Positions 21,233-28,941 of a DNA stretch of 28,941 bases are shown one piece after another. Made by a program: the position numbers and the translations under genes. The notes under the pieces are model-generated. The model saw nothing but the letters and a program-made list of their open reading frames with translations. It was not told where the DNA came from and did not search any database. Source of the stretch: Syncephalastrum monosporum B8922 (lineage: Eukaryota; Mucoromycota; Mucoromycetes; Mucorales; Syncephalastraceae); the NCBI GenBank assembly GCA_000697355.1, contig JNEN01000767.1, forward strand, positions 1-28,941, written 5' to 3'. Numbering within the stretch: the first letter of the stretch is position 1; each line of letters starts with the position of its first letter.

Positions 21233-21918
21233 GGCGTACTTAAGGCACACAAGCGCTATGCAAAAAGTTATGCGAAACTGTCAACCTTTTTTTTTTTTTT
21301 TTCTTCGCCCGAGGAGGCTTCAATCTCCGCAATTGGAAATACCCAATCGCAACGGTGGCTTGACCTCTCCACATTGTTGTAACTGTTCCATCCACATACC
21401 AAGTAAGTTGTCGCTTTAACCCCAAAAAGACGCGATGGTTGTCAATGATGAGGCAGTAAAAGGTCTGATGGGAGTGAACCATGCCACGGCGACCTGCCTG
21501 AAAATACCACTACAACTTTTATGGATAATGTTCGAAATCTTGGCACCCATTCTTGAGCTTGTGAATGCAGGAGCCGTAAGGCCGGACAAAGAGCGACCCT
21601 CGTTATTGTTAGATCGTTTGGCGGCGAGGTCTGCGCCTTGACGATAAAGGATGACGAGATACCCTAAGCTTTTTCACCTGAACTCCATCCTAGCAAGTAG
21701 CATAGACGTGGAGTGGATATTGGAAGCAAGATCTTTTTATATTATTACGCGTGGCAGTCGACGTGGTTCTTTGGTTCAACCCACTTTTTTTGAAGACACA
21801 GCACACTCTGAGACGACCGGGAAACACATGAAATATGACTTGTATGCGCATTATTAACACATCATCCTTGTTGACTGAACTAGATACCCCTTATTTCGAT
21901 CTCATATCCACGCGTCGT
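21233..21918. promoter_or_regulatory. Divergent promoter region of UTP20 and the Alba gene
   Basis: About 690 bp separate the two start codons. A T run lies at about 21286-21302, which is an A run on the UTP20 strand. A possible 5'-UTR intron for UTP20 lies between a GTATGT near 21404 and a CATAG near 21257 on the minus strand. No TATA box is convincing. Short open frames here have no recognisable similarity. Both flanking products are RNA-related, so co-regulation is plausible (inference). Confidence 0.4.
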
Positions 21919-22570
21919 AGTAAGTCTGCTCCAACCTTTTCCATTCGACATACTTACCAAGTGGTGACTAGTGGAAGAGTATCGCAGAAAAGAGAAATCC
22001 GAGCCAGAGCTACCTGCACCTGCAGACAATGAGATCCGATGCTCTGCCAACGGCAAAATCAACCGCTACGTCGAGGTAGCCATCCAAATGCTCAAGGTAC
22101 TACCCGATTCTTCTAATATGTGCCGTTGCATGCAATGCTAATGCACACCATTGTGTATAGGAGCAAGGAAAGCAGAATATCGTAGTCGTAGGCAAGGGAG
22201 CCACGGTGCAGAAAGCAGTGACTGTAGTGGAGATCGTCAAGCGGCGTCTTGAAGGCACATTGCATCAATACACGCAGCTCGGCAGCGTTTCAACGAACGA
22301 ACACTGGGACCCAGTGAAAGGCAAAGAACTGGACAGGTAAAGAGGGATGGGATGGGAACCATATACAATGAAACTGATGTGGGGGTTTAGAATCACAGTG
22401 GAGAAAAAACAACCTGTTATCATTGTCCATTTGTCGCTTGCTGCTATTCCTGATTTGGAGGGTACTTCTGGGTAAGGAGTCTGCCGCATCCTTGGAAACA
22501 AATAACACTGACTTGCATGTGTGTATACAGATACCAAGCGCCCACTGGCAATGACATTTACACAAGCTAA
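21919..22570 (+). CDS. Alba-fold RNA/DNA-binding protein (RPP25/POP6-like)
   Basis: Coding segments 21919 (the single A of the ATG), 21972-22096, 22161-22336, 22391-22471 and 22531-22570 join to 140 aa. The fold signature runs from KINRYVEVAIQMLK through NIVVVGKGATVQKAVTVVEIVKR to PVIIVHLSL: the beta-alpha-beta-alpha-beta-beta order of Alba proteins, with the conserved GKGATVQKA RNA-binding loop. After the second helix comes LHQYTQLGSVSTNEHW, and the C-terminus is GYQAP. Family knowledge: eukaryotic Alba proteins include RNase P/MRP subunits (RPP20/RPP25, POP6/POP7) and cytoplasmic mRNA-binding proteins. This small fungal type is closest in outline to the RPP25 side, but the assignment is not certain. 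The start codon is split A|TG by a 52-nt intron. The same upstream exon is open to an ATG at 21835, which would add a 28-aa N-terminal extension, so that is the alternative start. The protein beginning MEEYRR looks complete for the family. Confidence 0.82.
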
Positions 22571-22746
22571 CTATTTGTATTATAGCATTTGTTTTTCTTT
22601 TCTTTGTACATACACATACAAACAATACACTTTCAATCCATGATGATAATGAGACACGGGGTTGCAGGATATATTTAATGCGATAGAATACGAATGCGGG
22701 ATGCAAAATGTCTATAAGATGATAAAGTTACAAGCAGGAAGGGTGA
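22571..22746. other. Convergent gap between the Alba and LRR genes
   Basis: This 176-bp stretch holds the two 3' UTRs. It is A/T-rich with no gene and no strong polyadenylation hexamer apart from A-rich words. Nothing else is seen. Confidence 0.5.
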
Positions 22747-24095
22747 TCACGGCGCCTTGGCAGCAGCAGGCCGCTTAAACCGGTAGGGCCGTGAATTCTT
22801 GATATGATGCAGGGATAGCCTTTTTTGCTTGGAAGGCGTAGGCAGTGGTGGCAATGGTAAGAGTGGGTATGTGATGTGGGAGGGCGTGGGTGCTGCGCTA
22901 AATGTGTACAAGAGCCGATCATCCTCTGTGTTCCAATGTGCTGAACACAGTCTGTATTCGACCCTGACGATCACTTCTGCCTTTTCTACAAGGCGCAAGC
23001 GTGACACAAACGTCTCAAAGTAGGGTCGGCCGCACGCAGAACAAGGTTGGGCATGATGCCGATCCCGAAAAGCAGGCGCAGGTATCGCTTCGGGGTAGAG
23101 ATGGCGAGCGCAGAGCTCGACCAGACTGGGGGGCGTGTGGGCTAAATTCATGGCCTCCAATGGGGCCTGGAGGGCATGGGACTCGGCCACACGCAAATGG
23201 CGTAGGCCATTGAGACCCAATACCTCGGCAGGCAGACTCTCCAGGCGCGGGCAGCTGGCAACAGAGAGTGTGACAAGGCGAGTCAAGTTGCCAAGTGTCG
23301 TGGGCAGTTGGGTCAGGAGCACATTACCAAGTAGTTGGAATGTCTCGAGACGGCGGAGGTGGCCGATATAAGGGGTTACTGACTGGAGCTTGTTGAAGGA
23401 GACGTCGAGTTCTTTCAAATGCGTCAGATAGCCGAGCGTGTCCGGCAGACTCCGCAGCTCGTTGTGTTGCAAGTGAAGTACCTCCAAGCGCTGGAGACTC
23501 CCAATCGCGTCCGGTAGTTGCGTCAGGTAGTTGCCAGATCTGCATAAAAAAACAGGGGAAAAAAGACAGAAGGGGGTCATGCATGAGCATCTTTCTCCTT
23601 TTGGTGGCGTAACAAAAAAAAACACTGTATATGTATGCGGCCGGGGGCAGGCTGCCATGTTTGCAATGGGCTATGTGGATGTATGTGTACTTACAGGTCA
23701 AGTTTTTGAAGTTGAGACAGGAGAGAAAGATTTGGATGCAGCCACGTCAGACTCTGACAATACAGCACGAGCTCGTGCATGGAGCTGGAACTATGTGCGA
23801 CTGCATCAGCCATCGTCAGTTTTGGCGCCATACTGACTGCAGGATCAAGCTCGTCGTCGGATTGTTCTCGCAAGAGGTCGCAATAATGGTTCGCGTCAAT
23901 GTATTCAAGATCGTTCGAGGTGCTGCAACCGCCCGAGTCGATCCGCCCTCGCCCTAGGCCATACCACTCCGGCCGGCCCAGCAGGAGGTCCGTATTGCTG
24001 AACGGGTCACGACTCCTCACAGGGACCGCATCATCCGCCAAATAGCCCAAGGTCAGTGACCCGTGCCTCTTTCTTTTGCTCACGCCTTGTCCCAT
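22747..24095 (-). CDS. Leucine-rich-repeat protein with predicted N-myristoylation and a Cys-rich C-terminal module
   Basis: Exons 24095-23695 and 23539-22747 (155-nt intron) give 397 aa. The intron falls inside an LRR and splicing restores LQKLDLSGNYLTQLPDAIG exactly. The N-terminus MGQGVSKRKRHG fits the M-G-x-x-x-S myristoylation rule and is followed at once by four basic residues, the usual two-signal membrane tether. Residues about 30-105 are polar and acidic. About 105-260 hold roughly six plant/RAS-binding-type LRRs (LxxLPxxLGxLxxLxxLxV), as in SHOC2-like proteins. At about 290-345 is a separate module with PCSACGRPYFETFV..VRVEYRLCSAHW, whose Cys and His could bind zinc. The tail is P- and K-rich. 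I do not recognise a named orthologue. Role inferred: a membrane-associated scaffold, perhaps in small-GTPase or polarity signalling. The gene lies 136 bp downstream of bL9m on the same strand. Confidence 0.82.
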
Positions 24096-24231
24096 TTCCG
24101 CGTTGCAAGTGGATGATTAAAAAAGAGGATAAAAAAGACAGAAAGGAAGTAAAGAGAGCAAAGAAGGAAAAGTGAAAGAAATAAGGAAGGAAAAAAAATT
24201 GTTCATTAGGGGGGTTTGGTTCTGGCCGACT
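24096..24231 (-). promoter_or_regulatory. Purine tract / promoter of the LRR gene
   Basis: Between the bL9m stop and the LRR start, about 24117-24200 is almost entirely A and G on the plus strand, so the LRR gene reads out of a polypyrimidine (C/T) leader. This fits a fungal CT-box promoter. The bL9m 3' UTR must also end here. Confidence 0.5.
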
Positions 24232-25077
24232 TTATGAGGCTTCTACTAAAACTTTGATCGCCACCGGCGACTGATTCTCTGCAGCTCGTACATGCACAAT
24301 ATGCTCGCCCAATGCTTTGATGCGTCCTTCGCCGAAATCAACCCAGCTTTTATCGACGCTCAGGCCATGTTGTTCCTTAAGCGCATTTACAAGGTCGTCC
24401 ACCGTCACGGAACCAAACGTAGCTGTACTTTCAGGCACAACGGCGCGCTTGAAGGTGAGAGACTGCACAGAGGCGAGGCCACCTTTCAGCTGTTTGAAGT
24501 GCTCCGCGCGCCGGCTTGCTTCCGCTGCCACGCCCAGTGTCTATCCGTCCAAAGAGGGTCGAATTTCGATTCTGCATTAGCCGAAAAAAGCAAAAATAAG
24601 GCACAAATGAGGTTTACCGCGTTTGCTTGCTGTTTTTCGGCCATCTGGGCGCGCTCCAGTTCGCGTTGCCGATCGCGCGGGCCCTGATAAGTCTCAATGT
24701 ATTGGGCCTTGCCGGATGGATACAAAACATTGCGCATCAACCCCGCTACACGCATTCATCCATGAGTTATCCCTTTTCTCCCTATCAGGACGACCCATCA
24801 CGCTTCACTTACGTCGAATACTGACAATGTCATCTATGTATCAGCCCCCCTCTCAGTGTTAGGGACGCATACATGTACAGTTTTCTTATCGTACCTTTAA
24901 TGCCGAGACCTTCTACATAGTCATTCAGCCGTACTTGGATCGAGGCCTTCTTGTGTGCACACCGCTAATGAGGTAATGGGGTCGTTAGAGCTGCCATGGG
25001 AACCGGACATAGGCTGCTACCTTAAAGACGGTGGGGATAGGAGTCCGACGAGCGGTTGCCCGGAGAAGGAATGACAT
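24232..25077 (-). CDS. MRPL9: Mitochondrial large-subunit ribosomal protein bL9m
   Basis: Exons 25077-25021, 24964-24895, 24833-24813, 24745-24618 and 24540-24232 give 194 aa. Exon 3 is only 21 nt. The joined N-domain reads IQVRLNDYVEGLGIK, then DDIVSIRPGLMRNVLYPSG, the bL9 rRNA-binding fold; each junction restores the consensus. A K/R/Q/E-rich connecting helix follows (about 75-115), then the C-terminal domain to VAIKVLVEAS. The N-terminus MSFLLRATARRTPIP is basic with no acidic residues, a typical mitochondrial presequence. Known role: bL9 binds 23S-type rRNA and the L1 region of the large subunit; in yeast it is a mitoribosome protein named MRPL50. The frame is open upstream to other ATGs (near 25287), but that extension is proline- and glycine-rich and unlike a presequence, so 25077 is chosen. 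Intron lengths are 56, 61, 67 and 77 nt. Confidence 0.9.
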
Positions 25078-27333
25078 GGCAATAGAGTATTTGTGCAGGT
25101 TAAAAGGGAAGGGGAGAGGGAAGGTGGGGGCGGCAGGCCGACCGCAGGGTGGCTTGCGCCCACTCGGCGGCAGAATTGACAAGGTGTGCTGGGGGTTTGC
25201 GGGATTTTGACGTCGCCCACGCGACCCAGGAGGTCCGTTGCGCCGTCTTAATGAAATTAATCCTACGAAATAAGGTACATTTACCATGTCGATCACGCTA
25301 GTATATACTCTTGTGATAATAGTGCAGACAAATCTTCATCACTAACCTGGATACGTAGGCAGTAGGAGAAGCACTGTAAGATAGCATTGGTTAACATGTG
25401 AAGCATACTTGCGAGTCGTGTTTTACACATGCACTCTTTTAGTTTTTTCCACAAGTTCTAGACATATGCATGTATAACAACGTTAGAGCCCCTCAAACTA
25501 CCAGAGTATATATGATAAGACAAAGAAAGGCTTATTTCAACACAGACACGTAAATGGATTATACACTTCATGCGTCTTTCCCAATGCATCTCACCGGTGT
25601 GAATACGTTGCACGCGGGTCAAAGTATCCTGCAGCGGCTCTCACGTGTCGGCAATAATCCTTCTCCTGAGTGCTCAATCAAGGAAATACTTTTCGCGTAA
25701 GCTTTTGTTGCTTTCTATTTACAGCAAGTAATTGCTTCAGCAAGGAAGCTAATATGGAAACCACATGCTGAGCGACGGAAGATTGATACGTACGATTGCC
25801 TGCTCTGATCCCCAGTATTTGTCATCCCTCGCGTTTCTCTACTCTAACCTTTCGCACTCAAGCAAAGTTACATTGCTGGATACAACTATATGATGGACCT
25901 GAGTGCATCGGGCATACGCAACCGGATATGTCGACACGTCTGATGCAATCTACATGGAAGAACAAAAAGGCTTTAACTTTCGACTCTGATTAATACAAAG
26001 CTATCACTCAGAATAACAGCTATAGCATCTTATATAGTAGTCTTGAAAGGCTATACTCTAGATGCTCTATCAATAAAACGTGAGACACACGCGCAGGCGA
26101 ACAATGCCAAGTTAATTCGAAAGTTGCTATATCTGCGTTTCATGTAAATTCAAAACGCAGTATGGCATGGTCAAAGAGAGAACCTCCTGTAGTGACCAAC
26201 GCTACTTCTTGTCGTCAAGAAATATCATGTTATTCAAGCCTGGAACGCATCCGGGCGTCTCATTCTGGAAAGCGTATAAAGGAGAGTTCAAATTATTACG
26301 TAAACATACATACTGTACATACAGTACATACAGCACAGTAACATCTCTTCCCTTCCTCGTCCCTACCTCTTCTTCTTCCTTCTTCCCCATCTGATCCTCC
26401 TTCTATGTCTATACGGAAGTGTGTGCATTTGTGCCCCGAGGTCGTTAACATGTAGAAAGGTACGCCAAAAATAAGTTGTGCTATGTCAAAGTAGAGTGTT
26501 CTTCATTAACAGAGTAGGGAATAACGTGCTTGATGTGCACTTTCTTTCATCTTGCAAACATCCTTGTTCATATCCTGAAATAATCAATTACAGTATTGCG
26601 CCACTGGTTCCATCGCAAGAGTTGTGACATCGTATATGTATTATTTCGTTTCGTCTGTTTTTTCTGTATACGTGAATCAATCACCAAGGTAAACATTGTA
26701 GCCATGATGCGGGCTTGATCCGGGAGCCTTTGGACAGCAAAAGTTAATGTTCAGAACTGTGTGGTGTAATTCTCTCTCGTTTTGAGAAAAGGTAATGTTA
26801 CAATAGCTCTTGTCAGGCTATTCTTTTTCTTCCGGTGGATGGCGCGACTCGTGATTGGTCAAGCGAAATCCTCGGTCGTCATCAAATAGCAGCGCTAGTC
26901 CTATAATCTCATCTTCCAAATATAATGTTTATAGCCTATTCACTTATGCGAAAGGGCCACAATACATACGCGACCGGGCGCATCGAGTTTGTAGAGGTAA
27001 TGGCCAAAACCATACCAAGGCAACCAAGTCAATCTTCTGATTTCAAAGTCAAGCGGTGTCTCACTACAAGACAAGTACAAGCCAAGGAGTCCAAATACTC
27101 AGAATCATTATATACTTTGAACAAAAAAAATTATTTGAAACAAACAAATGCCCAAGGCAAATGCTTACTGGGGCATACAAAAGGAGCGGAAGGGGGGAAG
27201 GAGCGGAAGGGGGCTGGGGAAGCACCCTCACCGGCCCGCCGCGACAGCTTCAGGCGGCCGCGCCTACCTGGCCGCGCCGATGCCTTTTGCCTTGCCCGCC
27301 ATGGTCGTCCGTAGCTGGGGGAGAGCTCGCCAA
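25078..27333. other. Gene-poor region after bL9m
   Basis: About 2.26 kb with no supported gene. The first 250 bp are the bL9m promoter and leader on the minus strand, including a TGACGTCG word near 25207 that resembles a CRE/ATF site. The rest is A/T-rich with many stops in all frames; open frames of 60-75 codons show no similarity I recognise. Short TACAGTACATACAG-type repeats occur at about 26305-26340. Composition changes sharply to GC-rich after about 27180. Confidence 0.45.
27180..27333. repeat. G-rich / GC-rich block beside the inverted repeat
   Basis: The plus strand has a near-duplicate AAGGAGCGGAAGGGGG unit (about 27180-27216) with several runs of four or more G within 40 bases, followed by a C/G-rich stretch with a GCGGCCGCG core. 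It contrasts strongly with the AT-rich sequence to its left. G-quadruplex formation is possible. It may belong to the neighbouring repeat element, but no match in the right arm's outer flank can be tested because the window ends. Confidence 0.5.
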
Positions 27334-27603
27334 GTCGCTCATGAAACCGCCGCCCTGCCATCTTGAAGCGGGAGCCGCGCGTCAGCCGCTGCCCGCAGAA
27401 ATCACCACAGCCGCTTAGCACGCGCCGCCATCCTCATAGACAAGGACAGGGTCACACCTGTGTGTGCGTGCTCTGCTGTTCTCGTCCTTGAATAATCCCG
27501 AACGCCAGGAACATCGATTCTCAAGCCTCTCGGTATCTCGCCGGAACTGTGCCGTCTTCCCTCAGCGAGAGGGACAGTCCAATCGTTCCCGTCTCTTGAT
27601 TCC
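27334..27603 (+). repeat. Left inverted-repeat arm
   Basis: It begins GTCGCTCATGAAACC, and its core has TTGAAGCGGGAGCCGCGCG and GCCGCTGCCCGCAGAAATCA. Later blocks CATCCTCATAGACA, TAATCCCGAACGCCAG and GAGGGACAGTCC are all found inverted in the right arm. Differences are scattered single bases and small gaps. Confidence 0.8.
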
Positions 27604-28644
27604 GCCTCGCCGCCACCCGATTTTGGTGAAACTTGAGCCGGTCGATATCAAGCGTTGCGGTTTGAACAAACGGCCTGGCTGCCTGTGGATGATGACATTT
27701 AGTAGGACTACCGTGTACAAGACATGGCAACGGTTGGGAGTGTGTCGGTCTGCAGATATGGCCCTAGACAAGATGCACCGTCCCGAGAGCGGAAGGACGA
27801 TGGAACAAGGGACCATGCGGGAGTTAAGCAATGAGTCAGCCTTCCGTCTTCATCAAGTTGTATACATTAATATGTACTTGCCTTCATAGAGACATACTCT
27901 GGCCATCAGTCATGCCCGGTAAAAAGTAAAATAAATAATCGGGACTGGCGAGCTTCAGGGTAGGCATCTGCAGTCGTCAAACGGCTCGTCATGGCTTACG
28001 ACCTCGGAAAAGAATGCACAACAAACGCTTGACGCTTGACTCTTGAGACTGCACTCTCGACACCAAGATGACCGTCAACGGAACGCCAGTGTACAGCAAA
28101 GCCATACCCGTCGAACGGCGTGTCGCGTCTGACGACCCCGGACAGGCTGCACGAGGAACGCTCAACTCTGACGTCCTCATGGCTAAAGATGCAATGTAGT
28201 GTAATTATTAAGTAGAACAGAATCTGTATATGATTTCACTTACTCGTTACCCGAGCTGCAAGCCACCCACGGATGATTAATAATAAGATACCTATAGATA
28301 AACGGACGCTGGTAGTATCTGCCACGAAAGCATATTATCAATTCGTTTGGACTTGCCTTTGTGCCGGTGGACATCTTGACCCGGCCGAATCATTGTCAAA
28401 GAACCACAAATGCAGCAGCACACTCTCATTTTCTGTACTATGTCTGTACCAGGAACTCCTACTAAAGGCACCACAACCACAGACTGGACATAAAGTTTTA
28501 CCTTTGAGCCAGAGCGTTCATTCATAGGCTCCACCGTCAACCGAACAGAACAAGACCACCCGTCCCAGGCAGCATTCTAAGTGATGCGATAAAGCAGCGA
28601 TCAGCATCATCAATAAGAACGAAGAGGTATATTCACTTACGATT

Positions 28645-28941
28645 AAGAATCGCAATCAGGGACCGACCGGACTGTCCCTCCCGCTGAGGGATGATGGCAC
28701 AGCTCCGGAGAGATATCGAGAGGCGAGAATCGATGTTTCTGGCGTTCGGGATTATCCAAGAACAGAACAGCAGAGCACACACACAGAGGTGTGACCCTAT
28801 CCTGTCTATGAGGATGGCACCGCGTGCTGGGCAGCTGTAGTGATTTCTGCGGGCAGCGGCTGACGCGCGGCTCCCGGCTTCAAGACGGCGGGGCGAGTCC
28901 CTGGGCATGGTCACCCAGGGACATAACGGTTCCAGAGCGAC
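28645..28941 (-). repeat. Right inverted-repeat arm
   Basis: Read on the minus strand it starts GTCGCTCTGGAACC and follows the left arm block by block. It is about 30 nt longer, mostly from one insertion near the outer end that forms a perfect hairpin. The arm touches the window end, so its true outer limit is unknown. Confidence 0.8.
28897..28922. repeat. Perfect 9-bp hairpin inserted in the right arm
   Basis: GTCCCTGGG at 28897-28905 pairs with CCCAGGGAC at 28914-28922 around an 8-nt loop. The left arm has no counterpart at this point, so it is an insertion or a deletion difference between the arms. Confidence 0.75.

Larger units (their letters stand above)
27334..28941. mobile_element. 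Candidate non-autonomous element with long inverted repeats
   Basis: Two arms, 27334-27603 (plus) and 28645-28941 (minus), are alignable along their whole length by eye when one is reverse-complemented; they share long identical stretches. The interior of about 1.04 kb has no recognisable transposase or other domain. This arrangement fits a MITE-like or long-terminal-inverted-repeat DNA element, a foldback element, or two solo copies of one dispersed repeat in opposite orientation. Target-site duplication cannot be assessed because homology runs to the last base of the window. Confidence 0.5.

Noticed and set aside
21755..21800. Possible tRNA T-arm (GGTTCAACCC followed by a T run)
   Set aside because: Neither the T stem nor an acceptor stem can be paired, and no anticodon arm is found upstream.
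25078..25296. N-terminal extension of bL9m
   Set aside because: The frame is open, but the residues are proline- and glycine-rich promoter-like sequence, while the start at 25077 gives a proper mitochondrial presequence.
27464..27889. 141-codon open frame in the left repeat arm and interior
   Set aside because: No domain is recognised. The arms differ by gaps that break the frame, and substitutions are not concentrated at third positions.
1..28941. CRISPR arrays, prokaryotic operons, phage or viral genes
   Set aside because: No regularly spaced repeats and no such proteins are seen; all supported genes are spliced eukaryotic genes.

Overview
This window is eukaryotic and almost certainly fungal. 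Nine protein-coding genes can be assembled, and all of them have short GT-AG introns, mostly 50-190 nt. One is a Zn2Cys6 transcription factor with a fungal regulatory domain, and the promoters and UTRs are pyrimidine-rich. Intron density, gene types and the Alba and rhomboid variants suggest an early-diverging lineage such as Mucoromycota, but that placement is inference. Every exon model here was built by hand from splice-site sequence, reading-frame continuity and family similarity. No transcript data or database search was available.

Layout, left to right. (1) An SR-type splicing factor (450-1606, +) with RRM and RS domain. (2) A convergent Zn2Cys6 transcription factor (1941-3638, -). (3) Divergent from it, across only 169 bp between start codons, a coiled-coil protein with one C-terminal membrane span (3808-6586, +); it looks like a tail-anchored, possibly KASH-type nuclear-envelope protein. 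(4) Two tandem hormone-sensitive-lipase-type esterases (7345-8622 and 9046-10261, +) with identical intron positions, phases and internal exon lengths. (5) A rhomboid intramembrane protease (10613-12479, +), tail-to-tail with (6) UTP20, a giant ribosome-biogenesis scaffold (12564-21232, -; 13 exons, 2664 aa). (7) Divergent from UTP20, an Alba-fold RNA-binding protein (21919-22570, +). (8) Convergent with that, a leucine-rich-repeat protein with a predicted myristoylated, basic N-terminus (22747-24095, -). (9) Behind it on the same strand, mitochondrial ribosomal protein bL9m (24232-25077, -).

The last ~3.9 kb (25078-28941) shows no gene I can support. It holds a G-rich, GC-rich block and two ~270-300 bp arms in inverted orientation about 1.04 kb apart. 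These could be the ends of an undescribed non-autonomous element, or two dispersed-repeat copies in opposite orientation. The right arm reaches the last base of the window.

Functionally, three to four genes concern RNA or ribosomes: the SR protein, UTP20, the Alba protein and bL9m. The others cover lipid or ester hydrolysis, membrane proteolysis, nuclear-envelope or tethering architecture, and transcriptional control. Nothing suggests an operon or a metabolic cluster. The points most worth a second look are an in-frame retainable intron in the SR gene, an 8-nt and a 21-nt micro-exon, a start codon split by an intron, the strong 5' skew of UTP20 introns, a rhomboid lacking the oxyanion asparagine, and the inverted-repeat element.
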